Assembly: GCF_027366395.1 (NCBI RefSeq)
Contig: NZ_CP114771.1
Span: 1,674,001 to 1,738,000 of the forward strand
DNA length: 64,000 nt
Reading direction: 5' to 3'
DNA from: Endozoicomonas sp. GU-1
GTDB taxonomy: Bacteria > Pseudomonadota > Gammaproteobacteria > Pseudomonadales > Endozoicomonadaceae
The notes below the pieces were generated by a model. It was not told the origin of the DNA. It ran no database searches and saw nothing but the letters and a program-made list of their open reading frames with translations. Both the position numbers and the translations under genes were made by a program. Below, in pieces: positions 38,944-47,461 of this stretch (the first letter of the stretch is position 1; every line of letters begins with the position of its first letter).

Positions 38944-38963
38944 AATTTTTCCCGGGAATGATG

Positions 38964-39581
38964 TTAAATCATACTTCTTAATGCCTGCCTGATCAGTTCT
39001 TCACTGGACAGACCTTCTACTTTAATCCGCCCAATCACCTTGCTGGCTTCCTGAGGCTTATAGCCCAGGGCAACCAGGGCACTGACGGCTTCCTGTTCAG
39101 TATCAGCGGCCTGTTTTGCCAGGGCCTGCCCCAGGGGCGTTCCAGTCAAACCATCAAATTGCGCAGCAGAGCTATCCCATGTTGACAGTTTGTCTTTTAA
39201 CTCCACAATCAGGCGTTCCGCAGTTTTCTTGCCAACCCCGGGTAATTTCACCAGGGTAGAACTGTCGCCATCATGGACACAACGGACAAATACAGACGCT
39301 TCTATTCCGGAGAGCAGTGTCAGGCCCAGTTTCGGCCCCACTCCATTCACTTTAATCAGGGTACGGAACAGCTCTCTTTCCCGGGCGTCGCTGAAGCCAT
39401 AGAGCAGCTGCGCATCTTCTCTAACGACAAAGTGCGTATAAAGCGTTGCCTCAACACCCACCTCTGGCAGGCGGTAAAACACCGACATCGGCGCTTCAAC
39501 TTCATACCCCACTCCACCAGCCTCAATCAGCAGGTATGGGGCTTTTTTTTCCAGCAAAATACCGCGGAGTCTGCCTATCAT
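38964..39581 (-). CDS. ruvA: Holliday junction binding protein RuvA
   Basis: The protein binds four-way junctions as a tetramer. The OB-fold N-terminus starts [20 protein letters not shown]. Paired helix-hairpin-helix motifs ([15 protein letters not shown] and [20 protein letters not shown]) hold the DNA backbone. The flexible linker and C-terminal domain III ([20 protein letters not shown]) contact RuvB. It has 205 residues, within the normal range. Confidence 0.98.
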   Translation of the reverse strand: MIGRLRGILLEKKAPYLLIEAGGVGYEVEAPMSVFYRLPEVGVEATLYTHFVVREDAQLLYGFSDARERELFRTLIKVNGVGPKLGLTLLSGIEASVFVRCVHDGDSSTLVKLPGVGKKTAERLIVELKDKLSTWDSSAAQFDGLTGTPLGQALAKQAADTEQEAVSALVALGYKPQEASKVIGRIKVEGLSSEELIRQALRSMI

Positions 39582-39603
39582 ATTCAGTATCTCTTCTAAC
39601 GAC

Positions 39604-40128
39604 TTAACTACTTAATAACCGACGATTTCTACTGCCCGTTGCTCCGGCCATTCGCACCAGGCTTGCCCGTGTGTGGGAGTGGCACAATGCCACTGCTAAC
39701 GCATCGGCGGCATCGGCCTGAGGGGGGTTATCCAGCTTCAGAATTGAAGTAATCATGTGCTGTACTTGGGACTTTTCCGCAGAGCCCTTACCCACCACCG
39801 CCTGTTTCACCTGTCGTGCCGAGTACTCTGCAACTTCAAGCCCATGATTTACCGCGGCAACAATCGCCGCGCCACGGGCCTGCCCAAGCTTCAGGGCAGA
39901 GTCGGCATTGCGGGCCATAAACACCTGCTCAATACCGACAGATTGCGGACTGTACATTTCAATCACCGTATTGATACCCTGAAAAATTTGGGCAAGTCTT
40001 TCTGGCAGTGGCCCATCCTGAATTCGGATACAGCCGGATGCTACGTATTTACATTGGGAGCCGATTTCCTCAATGATTCCATACCCGGTAATCCTGGACC
40101 CGGGATCAATCCCCAACAATATGGCCAT
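39604..40128 (-). CDS. ruvC: Holliday junction resolvase RuvC
   Basis: This dimeric endonuclease cuts junctions to finish recombination. The acidic active site is visible: Asp in [14 protein letters not shown], Glu in VGIEQVF, and the paired aspartates in [14 protein letters not shown]. It has 174 residues. It heads ruvCAB. Its usual upstream partner yebC is 4.1 kb away, displaced by an accessory island. Confidence 0.97.
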   Translation of the reverse strand: MAILLGIDPGSRITGYGIIEEIGSQCKYVASGCIRIQDGPLPERLAQIFQGINTVIEMYSPQSVGIEQVFMARNADSALKLGQARGAAIVAAVNHGLEVAEYSARQVKQAVVGKGSAEKSQVQHMITSILKLDNPPQADAADALAVALCHSHTRASLVRMAGATGSRNRRLLSS

Positions 40129-40286
40129 TCCATTTCTGTTCCAAACCTGTCGTTAAAAAGAATACTGTATATACATACACGTTGCCAGCATTACAATTTT
40201 GAAACACGGCATTACCAAAACAGGCTACGAAACTCACCGGTTGCGACTTACTCTTGAACATGAGTTTTGAGGAGACAGCCTGCCAG

Positions 40287-40370
40287 ATGAACCATCAAAT
40301 GAAAACATTACTGACCATTGCCAGTGTCACCCTGGTGCTGTTTCTAATCACACTGGCCTTTAATCTTTAA
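40287..40370 (+). CDS. Possible 27-residue small membrane protein
   Basis: ATG 40287 opens a short frame, MNHQMKTLLTIASVTLVLFL followed by ITLAFNL, which is one hydrophobic helix with a basic N-terminus. GAGGAG lies upstream, but 12 bases away; a second ATG at codon 5 is even further. It is a plausible small inner-membrane protein, but nothing beyond composition supports translation. Confidence 0.3.
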   Translation: MNHQMKTLLTIASVTLVLFLITLAFNL

Positions 40371-40417
40371 TGGAAGCCTAAGGCTCTCTGATAATGGTTT
40401 TGGCTGTGCTGGCAGAG

Positions 40418-40740
40418 TTATAAATAAAATCGGCTTTGATAAACTTCCTGTCTGAGTTTTCCAGCAGTTCTTTCGATGATTTTCCTTACGATCAGTGGCC
40501 ACATAGGCGTCAATACCTGCCTCATCCGGGCATGGGGGTCGGCAAAACTGAGTTGTTTTTTGTCGTCTATTGGCTTGTCCGGATTCAGTGCCTGCTCTCG
40601 TTCTTCAAGGTTTTTTTTGGCCTTCTGGATTTTTTCCAACCGCTGCTGTTTGAACTTCAGGTCTCCCGGGATACCCCGTATCCGGTCTCCTGTCGGTATG
40701 TCTCATCTTCTTCTTTGTCACTGGTTTCAGCCTTTTTTAT
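40418..40740 (-). pseudogene. IS1182-like transposase remnant
   Basis: The minus strand encodes LKFKQQRLEKIQKAKKNLEE, then REQALNPDKPIDDKKQLSFA and DPHARM. This is the helical linker and entry to the catalytic domain seen in IS1182-type DDE transposases. Sequence after DPHARM no longer matches, and upstream pieces (KAETSDKEEDE) lie in another frame with a stop between. Only a small internal fragment survives. The 26-bp repeat at 40757-40782 adjoins it. Confidence 0.55.
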
Positions 40741-40756
40741 CAGGGCTCCCGGGGGG

Positions 40757-40782
40757 CTGTCCGAGAATAGACTGCCCTACTG
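40757..40782 (-). repeat. 26-bp repeat, inverted partner at 30379-30404
   Basis: CTGTCCGAGAATAGACTGCC plus CTACTG is the reverse complement of the copy downstream of the hybrid kinase gene, with no mismatch. Confidence 0.6.
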
Positions 40783-40965
40783 CGGCGGCAGCAAATTGGT
40801 CTAAAAAACCCAGTGTTGATCAAATAAAGACAAGTTTCGAATTTAATCTATAAAATTCGTCGCAAGCACCAATTAAACCAGAGTTTATAGACATTTCAGC
40901 AAGATGAACTATAAACAGAACAGTGTACACTTTTCATATTTTTTATGAATTAATGAAATATAATT

Positions 40966-43830
40966 ATGGATAGAGACACTGCTGGTATAGGTTGGAAATA
41001 CACGACATCAGGTAATGATTATAAACCACCGGATGGTCATACCAATGCTTCAAGGAGTGGGCGATATCGGCATGACACAGTCAGACAGGTGAATACTCCA
41101 CCCCCCTATATCTCAAGGTGTAATGAATTTTATCATACTTCTGACGCATGCTCTTCTCACTATCCACCAAGACATTCAGTAAAACCTGTTTATGATTTTA
41201 ATGCTCTCATTACACACGAAAAAATGAGTTGCCTGGTGAGGATATCTGCTCGTTATGGTGATCGCTATGATGGTAGAAAACACAGTCAATTTGCCAGTTC
41301 AATTAAACAATACACATTAGGGTCAAAACGACCTTTAAATCATAGTGAACAAAGCCAACTGATACCATTGTTGCACGATTTTAAAGCGACACCCGGGTGG
41401 ACCTGGCGAAGCCTGACGACAACGCTTCATTCCTTTACTTCAGCGGGTGTTTTGACCCCTCATAAATACATGGATGAGTTGGGTAAGGAAACTCAAGCTG
41501 CTTTACTGTCAACTTTACTTGATGCGGTAATAATACAGTGCAACCAAAAACCTGAAGTCAGGACTATTGATACACAAGGTATCGCCAACCTGCTGTGGTC
41601 CGTGACGAAACTGGTGAACAACGGGCTGGAAAAGACAGCGAAGGTCAAAGAGGCCGTAGCCGCGCTGTTGCCCCATGTGAAAACCAAAGCCGAATCAAAA
41701 GACGAGAAAGACTACTTCAACACTCAAGGTATCGCCAACCTGCTGTGGTCTGTGGCGAAACTGGTGGACAACGGGCTGGAGCTGGAGAAAACACTGAAGC
41801 TCAAAGAGGCCGTGGCCGCTCTTTTGCCCCATGTGCAAACCAAAGCCGAATCAAAAGACGAGAAAGACCACTTCAACGCTCAAGGTATCACCAACCTGCT
41901 GTGGTCCGTGGCGAAACTGGTGGACAACGGGCTGGAGATGGAGAAAACACCAAAGCTCAAAGAGGCCGTGGCCGCGCTGTTGCCCCATGTGAAAACCAAA
42001 AAAGCCGAAGCAAAAGAAGAGAAAGACCACTTTATTCCTCAGCATATCGCCAACCTGCTGTGGGCCGTGGCGAAACTGGTGGAAAACGGGCTCAAGCTGG
42101 AGAAAACACCGAAGCTCAAAGAGGCCCTGGCCGCGCTGTTGCCCCATGTGAAAACCAAAGCCGAATCAAAAAAAGAGAAAGACCGCTTCACTCCTCAGCA
42201 TATTGCCAACCTGCTGTGGTCTTTGGCGAAACTGGTGGACAACGGACTGGAGCTGGAGAAGACACCGAAGCTCAAAGAGGCCGTGGCCGCGCTGTTGCCC
42301 CATGTGAAAACCAAAGCTGAATCAAAAGAAAAGAAAGAACACTTCAAGCCACAGGAGTTCGCCAACCTGTTGTGGGCCGTGACGAAACTGGTGGACAACG
42401 GGCTGGAGCTGGAGAAGATACCGAAGCTCATAGAGGCCGTGGCCGCACTCTTGCGCCTTGTGAAAACCAAAGCTGAAACAAAAGAAGATAAAGACCTCTT
42501 CAAGCCACAGGATGTCGCCAACATGCTATGGGCCGTGGCGAAACTGGTGGACAACGGGCTGGAGCTGGAGAAGGTACCGAAGCTCATAGAGGCCGTGGCC
42601 GCACTTTTGCGCCATGTGAAAACCAAAGCCGAAACAAAAGAAGATAAAGACCTCTTCAAGCCACAGGATGTCACCAACCTGCTATGGGCCGTGGCGAAAC
42701 TGGTGGACAACGGGCTGGAGCTGGAGAAGACACCGAAGCTGAAAGAGGCCGTGGCTGCGCTGTTGCCCCATGTGGAAACCAAGGCCGAATCAAAAGAAGA
42801 GAAAGACCAATTCAAGCCACAGGCTGTCGCCAACTTGCTGTGGGCCTTGGCGAAACTGGCGGACAATGGGCTGGAGCAAACACCGAAACTCAAAGAGGCC
42901 GTGGTCGCACTATTGCCACATGTGAAAATCAAAGCCGAATCAAAAGAAGAGAAAGACCACTTCAAGCCACAGGAAGTCGCCAATCTGCTGTGGTCCCTGG
43001 CAAAACTGGGTGAGGCTATTGAGCTGAACGCGGTTAAATCAATGTTCGATTCTCTTGTCGAGAGAATCAGTGAAAACCCTCAGCTCTCTGAGCAGAGTAT
43101 ATCGATGTCTCTCTGGGGAGTAATGGTATTCTGTGCCAGATTTTATCTGGACACAGGTAGCAGTGATAAAAACTCGCTTGAAAAGCACATAGGTGAACTA
43201 TTTTCTCGCCTGGAAAATACATCCTCAGGCAATACAGATGATCAATACATCATTGCCATGGCTGCAAGTTGGCTAGGGAGAACGTGTCCGGTGGTCCCCC
43301 ATTACCGAACAATCATTTCACAATCTCAATCCACCTTCCGCGATCACCTTCAATCAAGCTTTCCGTCGTTGCAGATTGAAGAAGAAAAGAGTCTGAACTC
43401 ATTACCTCCGGTTGACCTGCGACTGCCAGATTACAACATGGTTATCGATGTTCAGGGACCTTCTCATTACGTGAGTGGTGATTTCAAAACCAGGAATGGT
43501 TCGACTTTGCTTAAAATCGCCCTGCTGCAAAAACTGGGATTTGATGTCATTGAAATCCCGGTGAACAAGCTTGATAACCAGAATTCAATGAAAATCGTTA
43601 TTGATCAAATAAAGACAAAGTTAGCAGTCCTGCCAGAGCCCCATGGCTCTGTGTCACTTAATAGCGGCGGGGGGGCAGACGATGAGGCATGCGTTACTGC
43701 CGATGAAGGAGAGCAATTCTCAGATGACTGTTACTTTACTGCGGAAGAATATTTAGAAGAACAGACAGGTAATCCAAAAAAGAGAAAAAGGAAGAGAAAA
43801 AAAGCCAGTAAAAACTCATTATGGGGATAA
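40966..43830 (+). CDS. RAP-domain protein with nine about 52-residue tandem repeats and a basic tail
   Basis: The product has 954 residues. The N-terminal 200 are Ser/His/Tyr-rich and unlike anything recognised. Residues about 206-670 are nine near-identical helical repeats of the form IANLLWSVAKLVDNGLELEK followed by KLKEAVAALLPHV and a charged linker; two diverged units follow. ANxLWxxAKL helices resemble the OPR/FASTK-type RNA-binding repeats of organelle proteins. A RAP domain closes the core at about 817-868 (MVIDVQGPSHYVSGDF, LLQKLGFDVIEIPVNKL). An acidic stretch then leads to NPKKRKRKRKKASKNS, which looks like a nuclear localisation signal. TATAAT lies only a few bases before ATG and no ribosome site is seen, so the true start is uncertain. 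Likely an RNA-binding protein, possibly exported to a host cell. Confidence 0.7.
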   Translation: MDRDTAGIGWKYTTSGNDYKPPDGHTNASRSGRYRHDTVRQVNTPPPYISRCNEFYHTSDACSSHYPPRHSVKPVYDFNALITHEKMSCLVRISARYGDRYDGRKHSQFASSIKQYTLGSKRPLNHSEQSQLIPLLHDFKATPGWTWRSLTTTLHSFTSAGVLTPHKYMDELGKETQAALLSTLLDAVIIQCNQKPEVRTIDTQGIANLLWSVTKLVNNGLEKTAKVKEAVAALLPHVKTKAESKDEKDYFNTQGIANLLWSVAKLVDNGLELEKTLKLKEAVAALLPHVQTKAESKDEKDHFNAQGITNLLWSVAKLVDNGLEMEKTPKLKEAVAALLPHVKTKKAEAKEEKDHFIPQHIANLLWAVAKLVENGLKLEKTPKLKEALAALLPHVKTKAESKKEKDRFTPQHIANLLWSLAKLVDNGLELEKTPKLKEAVAALLPHVKTKAESKEKKEHFKPQEFANLLWAVTKLVDNGLELEKIPKLIEAVAALLRLVKTKAETKEDKDLFKPQDVANMLWAVAKLVDNGLELEKVPKLIEAVAALLRHVKTKAETKEDKDLFKPQDVTNLLWAVAKLVDNGLELEKTPKLKEAVAALLPHVETKAESKEEKDQFKPQAVANLLWALAKLADNGLEQTPKLKEAVVALLPHVKIKAESKEEKDHFKPQEVANLLWSLAKLGEAIELNAVKSMFDSLVERISENPQLSEQSISMSLWGVMVFCARFYLDTGSSDKNSLEKHIGELFSRLENTSSGNTDDQYIIAMAASWLGRTCPVVPHYRTIISQSQSTFRDHLQSSFPSLQIEEEKSLNSLPPVDLRLPDYNMVIDVQGPSHYVSGDFKTRNGSTLLKIALLQKLGFDVIEIPVNKLDNQNSMKIVIDQIKTKLAVLPEPHGSVSLNSGGGADDEACVTADEGEQFSDDCYFTAEEYLEEQTGNPKKRKRKRKKASKNSLWG
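41581..42975 (+). repeat. Nine in-gene tandem repeats, 156-bp period
   Basis: Units begin at 41581, 41731, 41887, 42046, 42202, 42358, 42514, 42670 and 42826. Spacing is 150, 156, 159, then 156 throughout, and unit nine is 150 bp. High base identity between units shows recent tandem expansion and predicts length polymorphism. Confidence 0.9.
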
Positions 43831-43849
43831 TGACCGGAGAAAGTTTCTG

Positions 43850-44205
43850 ACGTATCTGCCAGTGAAGCATAAACCCAGGGACTTGTTGTTACCAAAAATC
43901 CCTCCCACCGGCAGCGATGAGTTACCATTGGTTGATTTCCAAATTCAACGGGATGATCGACCCCCTTTGCTCCAGCGCCATTACAGCATCTTCATCACTA
44001 CTACGGGATCGTCAGCCCCTGTGCCTTGCATTGGCACTCAGACTCTTGCAGGGTCTCTGCTTGAGTGGCTCCATAACATCAAGGCGACATGTCCCCACGT
44101 TCCACACAGAAGCCTGTGTTAAGTTCATGCCTTCTCCACGCCGGATGCCATCTGGACAGCAAACAGGTTTCCTCCAGACTTATCCCGGGCTAACGACTCC
44201 CTCCC
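43850..44205 (-). mobile_element. Probable group II intron remnant without reverse transcriptase
   Basis: All frames here are short. Read on the minus strand, the sequence contains CCCGTAGTAGTGATGAAG, CTGTAATGG and GGAGCAAAGGGGG in that order. This resembles the stretch just before the maturase gene in some bacterial group II introns, with domain I-like paired segments before it (AACACAGGCTTCTGTGTGG). No maturase, domain V or domain VI is visible, so it would be a 5' fragment. The assignment rests on memory of similar leaders and is tentative. Confidence 0.4.
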
Positions 44206-44216
44206 GGTTTGATGTA

Positions 44217-44241
44217 AAACAAAACCCGGAGCAATCCGGGC
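44217..44241 (-). terminator. Rho-independent terminator after yebC
   Basis: On the minus strand CCCGGA, loop TTGC and TCCGGG are followed by TTTTGTTTT, 24 bp after the yebC stop. It separates yebC from the downstream island and ruvC. Confidence 0.8.
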
Positions 44242-44263
44242 TTTCAGTTAACACAACCCGGAC

Positions 44264-45010
44264 TCAGCCCAGTTGCTCCATGATTTCTGCAGAAATGTCA
44301 GCATTGGTATAGACATTCTGAACATCATCCAGATCTTCCAGACGATCAATCAGTTTCATGATTTTCTCGGCACCGGCCAGATCAAGCTCTGTCTGGGTAG
44401 AAGCGATCATGGCGACTTCACCACCGGCAGGAGTGAGCCCGGCCGCTTCCAGAGCGTCCTTGACGGCCATAAACTCAGTCCACTCGGTCAGCACTTCTAC
44501 TGAGCCATCATCATTAGTGACGACGTCTTCAGCACCGGCTTCCAGAGCTGCGTCCATCAGCTGTTCTTCATCAACACCTTCTTCAAAGAAAATCTGGCCT
44601 TTGCGCTCGAACAGATAAGCAACGGAACCATCGGTTCCGAGATTGCCACCATGCTTGGAAAAAGCATGACGAACTTCAGCCACCGTCCGGTTGCGGTTAT
44701 CCGTCAGACACTCAACCAGCACCGCGATGCCACCAGCCCCGTACCCTTCATAGGTGACTTCTTCCATATTGGAATCATCTTCACCACCGGCACCACGGGC
44801 AATCGCGCGGTTAATGGTATCCCGGGTCATATTGGCAGCCAGGGCTTTATCAACGATCGCTCGCAGCTTCGGGTTATCCTCAACATTTCCGCCGCCCTGC
44901 TTGGCGGCAACGGTCAGTTCCCGGATGATTTTGGTAAAGACCTTGCCCCGCTTGGCGTCCTGCGCAGCCTTACGGTGTTTGATGTTGGCCCATTTACTAT
45001 GACCTGCCAT
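44264..45010 (-). CDS. yebC: YebC/TACO1 family protein
   Basis: The conserved start [20 protein letters not shown] and the blocks [22 protein letters not shown] (split here as [12 protein letters not shown] and [11 protein letters not shown]) and [16 protein letters not shown] mark this family. It was first annotated as a transcription regulator; more recent work ties YebC/TACO1 to relief of ribosome stalling at proline tracts. The length is 248 residues. It lies 60 bp after aspS, and normally leads into ruvC, a link broken here. Confidence 0.96.
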   Translation of the reverse strand: MAGHSKWANIKHRKAAQDAKRGKVFTKIIRELTVAAKQGGGNVEDNPKLRAIVDKALAANMTRDTINRAIARGAGGEDDSNMEEVTYEGYGAGGIAVLVECLTDNRNRTVAEVRHAFSKHGGNLGTDGSVAYLFERKGQIFFEEGVDEEQLMDAALEAGAEDVVTNDDGSVEVLTEWTEFMAVKDALEAAGLTPAGGEVAMIASTQTELDLAGAEKIMKLIDRLEDLDDVQNVYTNADISAEIMEQLG

Positions 45011-45070
45011 AAAAACCTCTATTTAAACGCTTGGCTGGCAGCCGCTCCACTGAGAGGCTGCCAGGATAAA

Positions 45071-46855
45071 TCAGTGACTGGTTGCAGTTGCCGGATCGCG
45101 ACGAATGCGCAGATTCAGATCACGGAGCTGCTGACTTTCCACTTCACCCGGAGCCTGGGTCAGCAAACAGGAAGCTGACTGGGTTTTCGGGAAGGCAATC
45201 ACTTCACGAATGTTAGTGGTACCACACAGCAGCATCACCAGACGATCCAGGCCGAACGCCAGACCACCGTGAGGAGGCGCACCGTACTTCAGGGCGTCCA
45301 GCAGGAAGCCAAACTTCTCACGCTGCTCTTCTTCCTGGATGTCCAGCACACGGAATACCGCCTGCTGCATTTCCTGACGATGAATACGGACGGAACCACC
45401 ACCCACTTCATAGCCATTCAGAACCATATCATAAGCACGGGACAGTGCCTGAGACGGATTAGCTTCCAGCTCTTGGGGAGAACAGGTTGGTGCTGTGAAC
45501 GGATGGTGCAGCGCAGTCAGGGAACCATTATCGGTCTCTTCAAACATCGGGAAGTCAATAACCCACAACGGTGCCCAGTCGCAGGTATAAAGATTCAGAT
45601 CTTCACCCACCTTGCAGCGCAAAGCACCCAGCGCCTCATTCACAATTGTTTCTTTATCTGCACCAAAGAAGACGATGTCGCCATTGGCAGCGCCAATACG
45701 GGACATGATGCTCATGGTGACATCATCACCCAGGAACTTGATGATTGGCGACTGAAGGCCTTCAACCCCTTTCTCCAGCTCATTCACCTTGATCCAGGCC
45801 AGACCTTTGGCACCGTAGATGCTGACAAACTTCGTGTAGTCGTCAATCTGCTTACGGCTCAACTCGGCACCGCCGGTCACTTTCAGTGCGGCAACACGGC
45901 CTTTAGGATCTTCTGCCGGGCCTTTAAATACCTTGAAGTCAACGTCGGCCATCAGGTCTGCCACATCCACCAGCTCCAGGGGAATACGCAGGTCTGGCTT
46001 GTCAGAACCATAACGGCTCATGGCTTCGGCATAGGTCATGCGTGGGAATTCGGCATCGAGATCCACGCTCTTCACTTCCATGAACAGTTTTTTGATCAGG
46101 GACTCGGTAATGCCCATGATCTGAGCTTCATCCAGGAAGGATGTCTCAATATCGATCTGGGTAAATTCAGGCTGACGGTCAGCACGCAGATCTTCATCAC
46201 GGAAACACTTGACGATCTGGTAGTAGCGATCAAAGCCAGACACCATCAGCATCTGCTTGAACAACTGAGGAGACTGGGGAAGTGCGTAGAAGTGCCCCGG
46301 ATGCACACGGCTGGGCACCAGGTAGTCCCGGGCACCCTCGGGAGTTGCACGGGTCAGCATCGGTGTTTCGATATCCAGAAAGCCGTGCTCTTCCATAAAG
46401 CGACGCACTACAGCGGTGGCTTTGCTGCGAATAATCAGCTTTTCCTGCATTTCAGGACGACGCAGATCAACGACCCGGTTACGCAGGCGCACATCTTCAC
46501 CCACGTCGGTATAACCTTCGATCTGGAAAGGCGGAGTCTGGGCCTGGTTAAGGATTTCCACCTGCTTACCCAGCACCTCAATCTCACCGGTAGACATATT
46601 GCTGTTCACAGTGCCTTCCGGACGGGGACGAACAATACCGGTGATTTTCAGGACATATTCGCTACGTACCTTGTCAGCCAGTGCAAACGCTTTTTCAGTA
46701 TCAGGGTCGACCACCACCTGAGCCAGGCCTTCACGGTCACGCAGGTCCAGGAAAATCACGCCACCGTGATCACGACGGCGATGTACCCAACCGCAGAGGG
46801 TGACTTCCTGCCCATCATGGGAAAGATTCAGTTCGCCGCAATAATGGCTGCGCAT
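45071..46855 (-). CDS. aspS: Aspartyl-tRNA synthetase
   Basis: This class II synthetase charges tRNA-Asp, five genes for which lie in this window. The OB-fold anticodon domain starts [20 protein letters not shown]. Motif 2 is [18 protein letters not shown] and motif 3 is [14 protein letters not shown], with a bacterial GAD insert between. ATG 46855 is chosen because GAGG lies seven bases upstream; the four codons before it begin with TTG. The length is 594 residues, near E. coli's 590. Confidence 0.97.
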   Translation of the reverse strand: MRSHYCGELNLSHDGQEVTLCGWVHRRRDHGGVIFLDLRDREGLAQVVVDPDTEKAFALADKVRSEYVLKITGIVRPRPEGTVNSNMSTGEIEVLGKQVEILNQAQTPPFQIEGYTDVGEDVRLRNRVVDLRRPEMQEKLIIRSKATAVVRRFMEEHGFLDIETPMLTRATPEGARDYLVPSRVHPGHFYALPQSPQLFKQMLMVSGFDRYYQIVKCFRDEDLRADRQPEFTQIDIETSFLDEAQIMGITESLIKKLFMEVKSVDLDAEFPRMTYAEAMSRYGSDKPDLRIPLELVDVADLMADVDFKVFKGPAEDPKGRVAALKVTGGAELSRKQIDDYTKFVSIYGAKGLAWIKVNELEKGVEGLQSPIIKFLGDDVTMSIMSRIGAANGDIVFFGADKETIVNEALGALRCKVGEDLNLYTCDWAPLWVIDFPMFEETDNGSLTALHHPFTAPTCSPQELEANPSQALSRAYDMVLNGYEVGGGSVRIHRQEMQQAVFRVLDIQEEEQREKFGFLLDALKYGAPPHGGLAFGLDRLVMLLCGTTNIREVIAFPKTQSASCLLTQAPGEVESQQLRDLNLRIRRDPATATSH

Positions 46856-46928
46856 AATATACCTCAAATCAGGAATTCAACTGGATTTCATCTCTTCAGC
46901 CGCCGGGCTGAAAGGATTTGGATCAATC

Positions 46929-47000
46929 ACTGGTTGCCGGGCAACGCTTTTATTGACTGGTTGCAGGGCAACTCTTTATTGACTGGTTGCAGAGCAACCG
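46929..47000. repeat. Three tandem 26-27-bp repeats at the 3' end of fmdB
   Basis: ACTGGTTGC(C/A)GGGCAAC-type units start at 46929, 46956 and 46982. The unit at 46982 overlaps the last codons of fmdB, so the other two look like duplications of the gene's end. Each holds a GGTTGC/GCAAC dyad. Confidence 0.7.
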
Positions 47001-47248
47001 GCACAACTGCTCTTGCTGTCTTTGCCAGGACAGTGGTTATCACTGGAAGACAGGTTTTTCTTACTGCCTCCTTTGAAGTCGGTTTCATACCAACCACCAC
47101 CTTTCAGCCTGAAGGCAGGCGCGCTTAACAGCTTCTTCAGTGCGGCCTGACCACAGACCGGGCAATCACGCAACGGTGCATCACCGAATTTTTGAATCGC
47201 TTCCGTCACTTCGGAGCATTGCTCACACTGATACTCATAGATCGGCAT
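46976..47248 (-). CDS. FmdB-type zinc ribbon protein
   Basis: The product is 90 residues long. The N-terminal zinc ribbon has CxxC pairs at YECQC-type positions: MPIYEYQCEQC and DCPVCGQ. The family motif LLSAPAFRLKGGGWYETDF follows. The cysteine-containing C-terminal tail (SSCAGCSATSQ) is variable in the family. FmdB-like genes lie just upstream of aspS in many gammaproteobacteria; their role is undetermined, perhaps regulatory. Confidence 0.92.
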   Translation of the reverse strand: MPIYEYQCEQCSEVTEAIQKFGDAPLRDCPVCGQAALKKLLSAPAFRLKGGGWYETDFKGGSKKNLSSSDNHCPGKDSKSSCAGCSATSQ

Positions 47249-47382
47249 TGACGCTGGCCTACCCTTTCACTTACAACAGTAAGCACCATCGATATCGTAT
47301 TGAATTGGGCGCCTACGTATACTGATTCGCAGAAAAACGGCCATTATACCCCAAAGACCGGCAGAGTCAGCCGTTGCCAGAC

Positions 47383-47413
47383 AAAAAAAGCCGCACTGGT
47401 CACCAGTACGGCT
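47383..47413 (-). terminator. Rho-independent terminator of the type III chaperone/substrate operon
   Basis: On the minus strand AGCCGTACTGG, loop TGA and CCAGTGCGGCT are followed by seven T. It lies about 50 bp after the substrate gene's stop. Confidence 0.85.
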
Positions 47414-47461
47414 TATCAAACAGAACGAACAACACTGAATCCCTATCGTAGATATTGCCTC

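Noticed and set aside
40418-40780. Regular array-like signals or CRISPR
   Set aside because: No repeat-spacer pattern is present here or elsewhere in the window. The only regular arrays are the tRNA units and in-gene protein repeats.
42195-42983. 262-codon minus-strand frame and a 241-codon plus-strand frame at 41595-42320
   Set aside because: Both are alternative readings of the same 156-bp repeats in the RAP gene. The periodic sequence keeps other frames open by chance.
45269-47128. 619-codon plus-strand open frame
   Set aside because: It lies entirely antisense to aspS and part of fmdB, both secure, and its translation has no family features. Long antisense frames are common opposite GC-biased genes.
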